Positions 6,438 through 11,988 of a stretch of DNA of 31,832 nt are shown one piece after another. The notes below the pieces were generated by a model. It searched no databases. It was not told the DNA's origin and saw only the letters and a program-made list of their open reading frames with translations. A program made the translations under genes and the position numbers. This stretch comes from a virus. Location: positions 1 through 31,832 of the IMG/VR virus record IMGVR_UViG_3300042569_000569; one strand, 5' to 3'. Position 1 is the first letter of the stretch. Every line of letters begins with the position of its first letter.

Positions 6438-6601
6438 TGTTCATTCGTTGGCTAGTCCCCGTCGCGTCCGGAATTTTATTCGTTGAATTCGCTTCCGAAT
6501 CTTCCGGCTTCCTACACGGGGCGGGGCTAGTCTTCGGTTGTTTTTATCTATGGGCTGGAATAACCGAAGCTTGGAACCAGTATGTTCGACCTAACGCTTG
6601 A
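6437..6601 (+). CDS. Small membrane protein
   Basis: A 54-residue protein starting at the overlapped stop of the SSB gene (TAATG). Two hydrophobic stretches, about residues 3-19 (IRWLVPVASGILFVEF) and 25-43 (FLHGAGLVFGCFYLWAG), suggest a two-segment membrane protein. Its 3' end overlaps the RusA gene by 20 bases. No family recognised. A membrane protein placed between two replication proteins could tether complexes or act on the host envelope, but this is speculation. Confidence 0.6.
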   Translation: MFIRWLVPVASGILFVEFASESSGFLHGAGLVFGCFYLWAGITEAWNQYVRPNA

Positions 6602-6986
6602 AGTATTTGGCGAACCCGCCTCACAAGGTTCTCATTCTGTAATAAACGGAAGAATTGTTCAGGTCAATTCAGCAAAACATAAACGCTGGCGAAACGCTGT
6701 TGCTTTTGCCGCGATGGATTTAGTTGGTTCAGATTGGGAATTGTTAGACGAACCAATAAAGCTTTCTGTAATTTTTTATTTACCAAGACCCAAAACGGCT
6801 ACGCGTGACCTGCCCGCGGTAATGCCCGATTTAGACAAGTTGATTCGTAGCGTTGGGGATTCGCTGACCGGGACAATCATCCGCGACGATTCCAGAATCG
6901 TAATCATTCAAGCCCAAAAAATTTACGCAGACGAACGCGGTTCGGGCGCCTTGATTCGCGTCAGTTCTGTCGAAAACGACGCATAG
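6582..6986 (+). CDS. rusA: RusA-family Holliday junction resolvase
   Basis: A 134-residue protein, the usual length for RusA. The signature is PDLDKLIRSVGDSLTG with D83, D85 and K86, followed by RDDSRIVIIQAQK with D102 and D103; these acidic residues form the metal site that cleaves four-way junctions. The N-terminal half has the RusA beta pattern (LTLEVFGEPASQGS, HKRWRNAV). It closes the recombination and replication operon: the stop at 6984-6986 is followed by the 256-base non-coding stretch. RusA resolves branches made by the exonuclease and annealing pair or during packaging of concatemers. Confidence 0.92.
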   Translation: MFDLTLEVFGEPASQGSHSVINGRIVQVNSAKHKRWRNAVAFAAMDLVGSDWELLDEPIKLSVIFYLPRPKTATRDLPAVMPDLDKLIRSVGDSLTGTIIRDDSRIVIIQAQKIYADERGSGALIRVSSVENDA

Positions 6987-7093
6987 ACCACCCCTTCACC
7001 AGCGACGGCTAAGCGCGATTTGGCGCGTTGCCTTATCGAATGTGTCATCCATCAGGTGAAACACGCGTAGCCGCGTCCTAACGCGCCCCACGG

Positions 7094-7109
7094 TCGAACA
7101 CGTGTTCGA
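7094..7109. repeat. 16-base perfect palindrome TCGAACACGTGTTCGA
   Basis: The two 8-base arms TCGAACAC and GTGTTCGA are exact reverse complements with no spacer. Such a site suits a symmetric dimeric DNA-binding protein. The right half overlaps a direct repeat of GTTCGAATG at 7104-7112 and 7115-7123, so TTCGAA occurs twice 11 bases apart, about one helical turn, on one face of the DNA. Confidence 0.6.
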
Positions 7110-7140
7110 ATGACGTTCGAATGTCACAATTTGATAACTT

Positions 7141-7170
7141 TCGTAAAAATTCGTCAAAATTCGTCAAAAT
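7141..7170. repeat. Three tandem 10-base A+T-rich repeats TCGTMAAAAT
   Basis: TCGTAAAAAT is followed directly by two exact copies of TCGTCAAAAT. A further partial match, TCGCAAATTT, lies at 7181-7190, in the same 10-base register after one unrelated decamer. Repeats phased at about one helical turn with runs of A can bend DNA or serve as initiator-binding iterons. They lie just upstream of the promoter-like pair at 7174. Confidence 0.6.
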
Positions 7171-7173
7171 GGC

Positions 7174-7202
7174 TTGAAATTCGCAAATTTTAGGCATAGC
7201 CT
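7174..7202 (+). promoter_or_regulatory. Candidate sigma70-type promoter for the small-gene operon
   Basis: TTGAAA (7174-7179, five of six to TTGACA) is followed after 17 bases by TAGCCT (7197-7202, fits TANNNT). It lies 41 bases before ATG 7243 and directly after the tandem repeats. It is the only visible promoter candidate for the 7243-10640 run of tightly packed genes. The -10 is weak, so the call is tentative. Confidence 0.45.
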
Positions 7203-7242
7203 ATTGCTATCGCAACAACGCGACGAAACGAAAGGGAATCAA

Positions 7243-7509
7243 ATGACCACAATCGCAAAAACAACAGCACAAGCAGTTGGACGCAAACTACGCTCATTGA
7301 ATTTTGAGCCTTACGATTACGCAACTGGAATTGGTTGCTCTGTTTGGCAAGACGGCAACAGAATCACCGTTGCGAATCACGGTTACTTACCCGGAACCGC
7401 CGCTATTGAACTAAAAGAAGCCGGATACATTATTGAAAACCTTTACATTGGCGGTACAGGCAAACACTTTATGGAAACATTCACCGTAGCAGGAAGGGTG
7501 GACGCGTAA
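7243..7509 (+). CDS. Protein of unknown function, first of the small-gene operon
   Basis: An 88-residue protein. ATG 7243 is preceded by the ribosome site GAAAGGGA; reading further upstream in frame would enter the A+T-rich control region, so that start is not used. The chain has a mixed alpha/beta look: TAQAVGRKLRSLNF as helix 1, then ATGIGCSVWQDGNRITVANH and a second alpha/beta unit (AAIELKEAGYIIENLYI, FMETFTVAG). No signature recognised. It is followed after 25 bases by another small gene with the same type of ribosome site. Confidence 0.7.
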   Translation: MTTIAKTTAQAVGRKLRSLNFEPYDYATGIGCSVWQDGNRITVANHGYLPGTAAIELKEAGYIIENLYIGGTGKHFMETFTVAGRVDA

Positions 7510-7534
7510 GCGTCCCCCGAAAGGAAAGGGAAAA

Positions 7535-7738
7535 ATGAAAACCGGAACAATTATCAACGGCTTCAAAATTGTTGAAGCATTCGGAACATCTGAACTAATT
7601 GAAAAAATGTTCAACGAAGCAATCGGCTACATCGGCGTTACTGGTTCAATCGGAGTGACAATGATTGAATGCGGTTCAGATGAAAACGGAAACATAATCG
7701 AAATAGCAAAAGTAGACGTAGACAGGGTGCGGGCATAA
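7535..7738 (+). CDS. Small protein of unknown function
   Basis: A 67-residue protein behind the ribosome site GAAAGGGA. It reads MKTGTIINGFKIVEAFGTSE, a helix (LIEKMFNEAIGYIGV), then beta-rich segments (GVTMIECGSDENGNIIEIAK). It resembles neither of its neighbours. Its function is unknown and no catalytic motif is visible. Confidence 0.65.
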   Translation: MKTGTIINGFKIVEAFGTSELIEKMFNEAIGYIGVTGSIGVTMIECGSDENGNIIEIAKVDVDRVRA

Positions 7739-7768
7739 GCCCTCACTCAGAAATTGAAAGGGAAAAAA

Positions 7769-8113
7769 ATGGAAAACGAAATGAAAACAGCTCTAAAAGT
7801 AATTCGTCAAGCAGGAATCACCGCTCGGATGAACGTGAGGTCTTGTTGCCGCGGTTGTGCCGATTTGGGATTGGCAGACAACGTCCCAGTTATTTGGCAC
7901 TTCGGGGGACAAGGCAACAAAATCAGATGGGACGAAGACCCAGATGAGGTCACCTTCAACCACGATGGAATGCTAAAAGAAAAAGGTGTTTTGACTGATT
8001 CAGGACGAATCGTAGTTGAAGCATTCACAAATGTTGGACTCAAAATTGACTGGGACCAATCAGATTCAATGTGTATAACAATTCAGAAAGGCGAAACAAA
8101 TGGAAATGAATAA
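7769..8113 (+). CDS. Protein with CCRGC motif, possibly DUF6891-like
   Basis: A 114-residue protein. ATG 7769 follows GAAAGGG at the proper distance; a TTG five codons upstream lies within that site. Residues 10-40 read ALKVIRQAGITARMNVRSCC then RGCADLGLADN, which recalls the start of DUF6891-type proteins (helix, then R-x-N-x-x-C-C-x-x-C). The three close cysteines may bind metal. The C-terminal half is beta-rich (VIWHFGGQGNKIRW, KIDWDQSDSMCITIQ). The family match is from memory and unproven. The 3' end overlaps the next gene by 14 bases. Confidence 0.65.
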   Translation: MENEMKTALKVIRQAGITARMNVRSCCRGCADLGLADNVPVIWHFGGQGNKIRWDEDPDEVTFNHDGMLKEKGVLTDSGRIVVEAFTNVGLKIDWDQSDSMCITIQKGETNGNE

Positions 8114-8450
8114 AAGCGATATCAAAGGTGACATCTTGAGCAATTGGGATTACCTGACGACAACGAATTACCCAGAAGATGTTTTGAACGAATTGGCGGA
8201 ATCAGCTTTGCCTGTGTATTACCACCGCATTTTGTCCGATTGGACGGAAATGCCAAACGAATACACCGACAGCTGGAAAGAAATGGCTGCGATTCGCGAA
8301 GACGGTTCTGTATTTATGGGCAACAAGCAAAGCATTTACAATCTAATGCTTATGGATTTGTTCAACTATTACCACGACACTTACACCGAAATATATGCCG
8401 AAGTCCGCAAAGATAAAGAAGAAGAAAACGAATTGGAGGCAGTCAAATGA
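8100..8450 (+). CDS. Acidic helical protein of unknown function
   Basis: A 116-residue protein, starting MEMNKSDIKGDILSNW. It is mainly helical and rich in Tyr, Trp and acidic residues (WDYLTTTNYPEDVLNELAES, LPVYYHRILSDWTEMPNEY, LFNYYHDTYTEIYAEVRKDK). The strong negative charge could suit binding to a basic protein or mimicry of DNA, but that is only a thought from composition. It overlaps the previous gene by 14 bases and the next by 4 (ATGA), so translation is coupled. Confidence 0.65.
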   Translation: MEMNKSDIKGDILSNWDYLTTTNYPEDVLNELAESALPVYYHRILSDWTEMPNEYTDSWKEMAAIREDGSVFMGNKQSIYNLMLMDLFNYYHDTYTEIYAEVRKDKEEENELEAVK

Positions 8451-8680
8451 CAAACCTAACAATCCTTGACCATTTCGAACGTGGCGAAGATGAATTTGTG
8501 GTGATTGGGTTCACCCGAGGAAAAAACAACCAGTTCGTTTATTGCGTCGAAGTGCGCAACGGTGCGGACCACTTTTTCGAACATTACACCTCATTGGACG
8601 GCGAATTGAACAAGCGATTGGCTCACGATAAGTTTGACGAATTCGTGGACAAATTTGCCAGCCCAAAGGTGCGTGCCTAA
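8447..8680 (+). CDS. Small protein of unknown function
   Basis: A 77-residue protein that starts in the ATGA overlap with the previous gene, after the ribosome site GGAGG (in AATTGGAGGCAG). Residues 1-50 look beta-rich (TILDHFERGEDEFVVIGFTR, QFVYCVEVRNGADHFFEHYT) and the rest helical (LNKRLAHDKFDEFVDKFA). Its stop overlaps the next ATG (TAATG). No family recognised. Confidence 0.65.
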   Translation: MTNLTILDHFERGEDEFVVIGFTRGKNNQFVYCVEVRNGADHFFEHYTSLDGELNKRLAHDKFDEFVDKFASPKVRA

Positions 8681-8838
8681 TGAAAATGTTTGGATTCTTT
8701 ATTTTGTTTGCTGTCATTTTGATTGGCAGTTGGAAATTACAGGAAACGGATTTGCTTCTTGGATACACGCTTGGGGTTTTTGGGCTTCTTGGGGCTGCTA
8801 TTTGGTTCGTTGATTATTTGGCAAGGAAGTATCTCTAA
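8680..8838 (+). CDS. Small two-segment membrane protein
   Basis: A 52-residue protein with hydrophobic segments at about residues 3-17 (MFGFFILFAVILIGS) and 26-46 (LLLGYTLGVFGLLGAAIWFV), ending YLARKYL. It is coupled by TAATG to genes on both sides, the next also being a 52-residue membrane protein. The pair could act together at the host membrane, for example in superinfection exclusion, but there is no direct evidence. Confidence 0.6.
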   Translation: MKMFGFFILFAVILIGSWKLQETDLLLGYTLGVFGLLGAAIWFVDYLARKYL

Positions 8839-8996
8839 TGAATATTGAAATGATTCCAATTTTATTGTTTGCTTGGTTTGTTGAACTAACACAAATCATT
8901 CAAGCGAACGCCGGGTTTCTTTTCTTTTTACCTTTGTTCACGCTTGTTTGGATTGTTGGCGTGTTGTCTGCTATGCGAAAGTGGGACGGAAGATGA
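8838..8996 (+). CDS. Small two-segment membrane protein
   Basis: A 52-residue protein with hydrophobic segments at about residues 5-20 (MIPILLFAWFVELTQI) and 27-44 (FLFFLPLFTLVWIVGVLS), ending AMRKWDGR. It has the same length as its upstream neighbour but is not clearly similar in sequence. The positive C-terminal end suggests that end stays inside the cell. It overlaps the next gene by 4 bases (ATGA). Confidence 0.6.
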   Translation: MNIEMIPILLFAWFVELTQIIQANAGFLFFLPLFTLVWIVGVLSAMRKWDGR

Positions 8997-9178
8997 ACGA
9001 AGTGGAATTTGTTTTACGTCGCATTCTAAAAGTTGGACTTGACTACGCAAAGGAACAAAACGAAACGCGAAGCGAAAGCCCAGCATTAGCACTTCACAGA
9101 ATGACAGCACAATTACAACTTTTGAATTATTTAGAAAAAACATTTCTGGAAAGGAATACAGATGACAAGCAAAACTAA
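8993..9178 (+). CDS. Small helical protein of unknown function
   Basis: A 61-residue protein, starting MNEVEFVLRRILKVGLDY in the ATGA overlap. It is nearly all helix with mixed charge (ALALHRMTAQLQLLNYLEK). An in-frame start further upstream would lie inside the membrane protein gene and is not used. The 3' end overlaps the next gene by 17 bases. No family recognised. Confidence 0.6.
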   Translation: MNEVEFVLRRILKVGLDYAKEQNETRSESPALALHRMTAQLQLLNYLEKTFLERNTDDKQN

Positions 9179-9398
9179 CCCAACAATCGAATTCGGAAAC
9201 GACGAATTCAACCCGCACCAATTCAGTTATCAAGTCGCACAGTCGGAAGGAATGTATATGGGCAGACGACTAATGTTGGACGAAATCATTCGTCTAATCA
9301 AAGCGACAAACCCAGTTCCAACCAAAGCAGTAGCGAAAATTTTGGAATTAGTTGAAGGGTTGGACCCAGATGTTTACGCTTCTGAAACTGCCCGTTGA
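9162..9398 (+). CDS. Small protein of the G-x-x-x-(E/R)-II cluster
   Basis: A 78-residue protein behind GGAAAGGAA. After an N-terminal segment (PTIEFGNDEFNPHQFSYQVA) it has GMYMGRRLMLDEIIRLIKAT, then a second helix AVAKILELVEGLD. The helix-turn-helix-like order G-x3-R-x4-(D/E)-x-I-I, linker, then V/I-L-E-x-V-E-G is also seen in the proteins at 9370, 9558 and 10243, so these are probably diverged paralogues. The role of this family is unknown. Confidence 0.65.
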   Translation: MTSKTNPTIEFGNDEFNPHQFSYQVAQSEGMYMGRRLMLDEIIRLIKATNPVPTKAVAKILELVEGLDPDVYASETAR

Positions 9399-9561
9399 AA
9401 CAATCGCCGCTTACAACAAAGGAAGGCGCGACGAACAACAAGCAATAGAAAACCTTTTTGAATTTCTAACAATCAAGCGTTTGATTGACCCAGACACGTT
9501 GAATTTACTGATTGAAGAAATGGCAAAAATTGACCGCAGACCAAAAAAGGAAATGGAATGA
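9370..9561 (+). CDS. Small protein of the G-x-x-x-(E/R)-II cluster
   Basis: A 63-residue protein, ATG 9370, overlapping the previous gene by 29 bases. The pattern is AAYNKGRRDEQQAIENLFEF followed by a linker (LTIKRLIDPD) and TLNLLIEEMAKIDRR. K-G-R-R-D-E-x2-A-I matches the shared motif of its neighbours. No ribosome site is obvious, so the exact start is uncertain; a TTG at 9352 in the same frame is possible. Its stop overlaps the next ATG (ATGA). Confidence 0.55.
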   Translation: MFTLLKLPVETIAAYNKGRRDEQQAIENLFEFLTIKRLIDPDTLNLLIEEMAKIDRRPKKEME

Positions 9562-9803
9562 GCGCAGAAGAAGCAATCAAAAAAGCATTCATTCAAGGTT
9601 ATTTCGCCGGAATGGATGACAGATACACAAATAACACCGCTTACAGCAACGGTTTTCGAGCGGGGCAACGACACGAAAGAGAATATTTGCTGACGTTTGT
9701 TGAAGACCACGAAGGGTTTTCTTTGAACGTCCAAGATGTTGTCAACGAAATAGAAGGACGATACAAAGTAGAAATGAATGAACATTTGAAAGGGATGAAA
9801 TGA
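9558..9803 (+). CDS. Small protein of the G-x-x-x-(E/R)-II cluster
   Basis: An 81-residue protein preceded by AAAAAAGGAAATGGA. The first 30 residues (EAIKKAFIQGYFAGMDDRY) and the next block (AYSNGFRAGQRHEREYLLTF) both contain a G-x3-G/D-type helix start, so the motif may be doubled here. The chain ends VQDVVNEIEGRYKVEMNEHL. It overlaps the previous and the next gene by 4 bases each (ATGA). Function unknown. Confidence 0.65.
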   Translation: MSAEEAIKKAFIQGYFAGMDDRYTNNTAYSNGFRAGQRHEREYLLTFVEDHEGFSLNVQDVVNEIEGRYKVEMNEHLKGMK

Positions 9804-9907
9804 CAGAATGCGCTTGTATTTATTGTTTAGAAACTGAACTGTATAGCAGACTTTATTGTCAATATTGTTTCGACGGTTGCGCAAAAACAGAAGACAAAAC
9901 ACACTAA
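9800..9907 (+). CDS. Very small cysteine-rich zinc-finger-like protein
   Basis: A 35-residue protein containing C-x-C-x2-C (ECACIYCLE) and C-x2-C-x3-C (YCQYCFDGCA), a total of six cysteines in 24 residues. Two C-x2-C pairs separated by about 10 residues are enough for one zinc ribbon. It begins in an ATGA overlap with the upstream gene behind AAAGGGA, which supports expression. The target, if any, is unknown. Confidence 0.6.
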   Translation: MTECACIYCLETELYSRLYCQYCFDGCAKTEDKTH

Positions 9908-9924
9908 ACAAGAAAGGAAATGAA

Positions 9925-10149
9925 ATGAATTTGGGCGAAAAATTACTCAACGCAGCGAACGAAGGGGCAAAAACGAAAATGGAAAAAGATAAAAAGAAAC
10001 TTCTTCTTTCTGAATTCACGGACAAAAGTTGTCAGGGCAATATTCACAAAACAGGAATGGACGAAATTTGGACTTGCTTTGATTGCCTAATTGAAAACAT
10101 TAGGAAAGATGAACGAGAAAAAGTTATTGCGGAATTGAAGGGAAGCTAA
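9925..10149 (+). CDS. Small charged protein with CxxC motif
   Basis: A 74-residue protein, ATG 9925 behind GAAAGGA. A basic helical N-terminal half (LLNAANEGAKTKMEKDKKKL) is followed by Cys36 and WTCFDCLIENIRKDEREKVI, ending AELKGS. The tail I-R-K-D-E-R-E-K-V-I repeats the motif shared by the neighbouring small genes. C-F-D-C may bind metal together with the earlier Cys. The stop overlaps the next start (TAATG). Confidence 0.6.
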   Translation: MNLGEKLLNAANEGAKTKMEKDKKKLLLSEFTDKSCQGNIHKTGMDEIWTCFDCLIENIRKDEREKVIAELKGS

Positions 10150-10280
10150 TGGATATCGAAACAAGATTGGATTTGTTGCTTATCGAATTGGAAGTTTATG
10201 GCGAAATGATTCAACAATTAGAAAGGGATATGGTGAAATTCAATGAATGGCTTCAAAATGAATTGGCAAAAGAAGACTAG
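10149..10280 (+). CDS. Very small coiled-coil protein
   Basis: A 43-residue protein made of one predicted helix with leucine/isoleucine heptads (MDIETRLDLLLIELEVYGEM, then IQQLERDMVKFNEWLQNEL). It starts in a TAATG overlap and its end overlaps the next gene by 38 bases in another frame. The coupling and the clean helix support translation, but its function is unknown. Confidence 0.55.
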   Translation: MDIETRLDLLLIELEVYGEMIQQLERDMVKFNEWLQNELAKED

Positions 10281-10431
10281 AAAAAAAGCTATTGTTTACA
10301 GCAAGGGTTATGTTCACGGCGCTCGAAATGAAAGGGAAAGAATAATCTCTGATTTGCTAAAAGACGCCGTAATCATTACAAATTTAGATGTTGAAATTTT
10401 GGAAAGGGTGGTTGAAATTGTCGAAGGGTAA
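10243..10431 (+). CDS. Small protein of the G-x-x-x-(E/R)-II cluster
   Basis: A 62-residue protein that best shows the cluster motif: IVYSKGYVHGARNERERIIS, a linker with DLLKDAVIIT, and ILERVVEIVEG at the C terminus. The N-terminal 17 residues are basic (QKKTRKKA). A second in-frame ATG at 10258 is possible; GAAAGGG at about 10221-10227 fits the first start better. Function unknown. Confidence 0.6.
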   Translation: MNGFKMNWQKKTRKKAIVYSKGYVHGARNERERIISDLLKDAVIITNLDVEILERVVEIVEG

Positions 10432-10531
10432 GCACAAAGGAAAAAGAAAGCCGTTTTATCTTCGAAGGCAGCTTCTTTGGATTCAATATCAAATTCGTCT
10501 TTTCATAATTGACAGACGCAAACGTGGATAA
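10418..10531 (+). CDS. Very small basic protein from a TTG start
   Basis: A 37-residue frame starting TTG 10418 within the end of the previous gene, behind GAAAGGGTGG. It reads MSKGKHKGKRKPFYLRRQLL and then WIQYQIRLFIIDRRKRG. It has 14 Lys or Arg and a hydrophobic centre. Such a basic peptide could bind nucleic acid or membranes. It fills what would otherwise be a gap in a gapless operon, and its stop overlaps the following frame. Support is from position and ribosome site only. Confidence 0.45.
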   Translation: MSKGKHKGKRKPFYLRRQLLWIQYQIRLFIIDRRKRG

Positions 10532-10640
10532 ATCTGTGAAAATGGAATACGCTGTAATGGAACCCGAAATCGGGGACTTGGCTCTCAACATTGTAAGGGG
10601 AACAAATGCTGGAAGATTTGAAACCACCAACACGAATTAG
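10524..10640 (+). CDS. Very small open frame, possible gene
   Basis: A 38-residue frame from GTG 10524 (or ATG 10542) that bridges the space to the HTH gene. It reads VDKSVKMEYAVMEPEIGDLA and then LNIVRGTNAGRFETTNTN. Its end overlaps the HTH gene by 35 bases, and no ribosome site is clear. It could be a leader or simply chance; I list it because the operon leaves almost no other bases unused. Confidence 0.35.
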   Translation: MDKSVKMEYAVMEPEIGDLALNIVRGTNAGRFETTNTN

Positions 10641-10821
10641 CAGTTGCGCGGTTAGAACTTTACGCAACAAATTAGAAAAGAAAGACCAAGAAATCTTTGA
10701 CGCGGCATTAGCCAACAAAGAATTCAATTCAGGGGCTTTAGCGCGTGAACTAAGCTCAAGGGGATTACGGATTAGCGACGTTTCAATTCTGCGCCATCGA
10801 AAGAAAGAATGCTCTTGCTAG
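10606..10821 (+). CDS. Small helix-turn-helix DNA-binding protein
   Basis: A 71-residue protein behind AAGGGG. It reads MLEDLKPPTRISSCAVRTLR, then LEKKDQEIFDAALANKEF, then a turn and NSGALARELSSRGLRISDVS as the helix-turn-helix, ending ILRHRKKECSC. This short protein type, with L-x-x-x-G-x-x-(I/V)-S-x-x-x-I-x-x-H-R, is frequent before phosphoesterase or nuclease genes of actinobacterial phages. It probably binds DNA, with an unknown target. The stop lies inside the next gene (13-base overlap). Confidence 0.75.
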   Translation: MLEDLKPPTRISSCAVRTLRNKLEKKDQEIFDAALANKEFNSGALARELSSRGLRISDVSILRHRKKECSC

Positions 10822-11975
10822 ATAACTTAGAACCAGCCAAAAAAGTTGAACCCACGCCATTCGGTCGCCCGGGAGTAATTTTTGACGGTAATCAAGGTGA
10901 GGCAACAACACCTTACGCTGAATCGCCAACAACGTTTGAAGAATTTCTTAAAGCTGCGGGGATGAACCCAGAAGAATTTGAAGTCATTGGAAGCCCACGG
11001 GTAAGCAAATGGCAACAAAAAGAAGGCGGGGAGTTTCTAACGTCGTTTCGTTTTACATTTAGAAAACGAATCAGCGGGATTGACTTGCCCTTGCTTTATG
11101 CCGAAGCTAAAAAACTTACAAAAGGGAAGATGCCCAAACCCAACTTAGATAATTCATCAGATAAAGCTTTAGTTGTTTTGTGGTCGGATTTACAGGTTGG
11201 AAAGGTAGACCATCGCGGGGGAACTATTCAGCTAATCGAACGCGTTGAATTGACGAAGCAGAAACTTATTCAACAGGTCAAAAAAGAAAAACCTTCAAAG
11301 GTTATTTTTTGCGACGTTGGAGACACCATAGAAAATTTTATAAATGCCAATGACGCCCATCAACTTTATACAAATGATTTGAGCATTATGGAACAAGTGG
11401 ATTTAGCCACAACTTTAGCTTGGACAACTTTGCGGGCATTATGCGAACACGTGCCGGAAATTGTTTATTTGTCGGTTGCGTCTAACCATTGTCAAATGAG
11501 GGTGAATAAGCAACGCATAGGCAAAGGCACCGACGATTGGGGTATTCACATAGGCAGAACGCTTGCGCGATTGGCTGGCGAGGTTGGGTTGCCTATTACG
11601 TTTGTTGAACCACAACCACAAGACGAATCATTGGCGTTGGACATTTTCAACGACGGTTTTCACGTGTTGGGTTTGTGGCACGGTCACCAATCACCACGTC
11701 CCGACCAAGTGCCAACGTGGTGGCGTCAGCAAGCATTTGGGAACCAGCCTGTATCAGCCGCAACAATTGGCGTAAGCGGTCATTTCCACCACCTTCGAGT
11801 TGTAGAACTCGGTTCAACACCCCGGGGAACGTCAAGGTTTTGGGTTCAAGCTGCGACTATGGACAATGGTTCGGGTTGGTGGAAGCGTCAAGCAGGTGAA
11901 GACAGTCAGCCCGGATTGGTCACATTTTTCTTAGAAAAAGGAATTGACTTCACAGGAACCGTTTACAAATTATAA
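10809..11975 (+). CDS. SbcD/Mre11-like metallophosphoesterase
   Basis: A 388-residue protein. The calcineurin-like metal site is readable in order: LWSDLQVGKVD (S126-D127, with Gln129 in place of the common His), DVGDTIEN with G171-D172, ASNHC with N226-H227, LWHGHQ with H291 and H293, and SGHFHH with G324-H325 and H327. This order matches phage relatives of the SbcD/Mre11 nuclease. The first 115 residues form an extra N-terminal part (with FEEFLKAAGMNPEEFEVIGS) that is probably a DNA-binding or partner region. Likely roles are processing of DNA ends or hairpins during replication; no SbcC partner is present in the window. It overlaps the HTH gene by 13 bases. Confidence 0.85.
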   Translation: MLLLDNLEPAKKVEPTPFGRPGVIFDGNQGEATTPYAESPTTFEEFLKAAGMNPEEFEVIGSPRVSKWQQKEGGEFLTSFRFTFRKRISGIDLPLLYAEAKKLTKGKMPKPNLDNSSDKALVVLWSDLQVGKVDHRGGTIQLIERVELTKQKLIQQVKKEKPSKVIFCDVGDTIENFINANDAHQLYTNDLSIMEQVDLATTLAWTTLRALCEHVPEIVYLSVASNHCQMRVNKQRIGKGTDDWGIHIGRTLARLAGEVGLPITFVEPQPQDESLALDIFNDGFHVLGLWHGHQSPRPDQVPTWWRQQAFGNQPVSAATIGVSGHFHHLRVVELGSTPRGTSRFWVQAATMDNGSGWWKRQAGEDSQPGLVTFFLEKGIDFTGTVYKL

Positions 11976-11988
11976 GGAAGGAATACAA

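Larger units (their letters stand above)
6987..7242. other. Longest non-coding stretch: candidate origin/operator with repeats
   Basis: No open frame of merit crosses these 256 bases in the direction of the neighbours. The first 120 bases are GC-rich with several CGCG steps; from about 7124 the sequence becomes strongly A+T-rich. Recognisable elements are a 16-base perfect palindrome (7094-7109), a direct repeat GTTCGAATG at 7104 and 7115, a 10-base tandem repeat at 7141-7170, and a promoter-like pair at 7174-7202. Iteron-like repeats beside an A+T-rich tract, next to initiator and SSB genes, are the textbook parts of a phage origin; equally, they could be operators for the small-gene operon that follows. 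Confidence 0.5.

Noticed and set aside
7141-7170. CRISPR-like array.
   Set aside because: Repeats are only 10 bases, directly joined without spacers, and no cas gene is near.
9411-10025. Long minus-strand frame of 204 codons rich in Phe and Ser.
   Set aside because: It is antisense to four coupled plus-strand genes and its Phe/Ser-rich composition is what the complement of Glu/Lys-rich genes gives. No ribosome site or motif.
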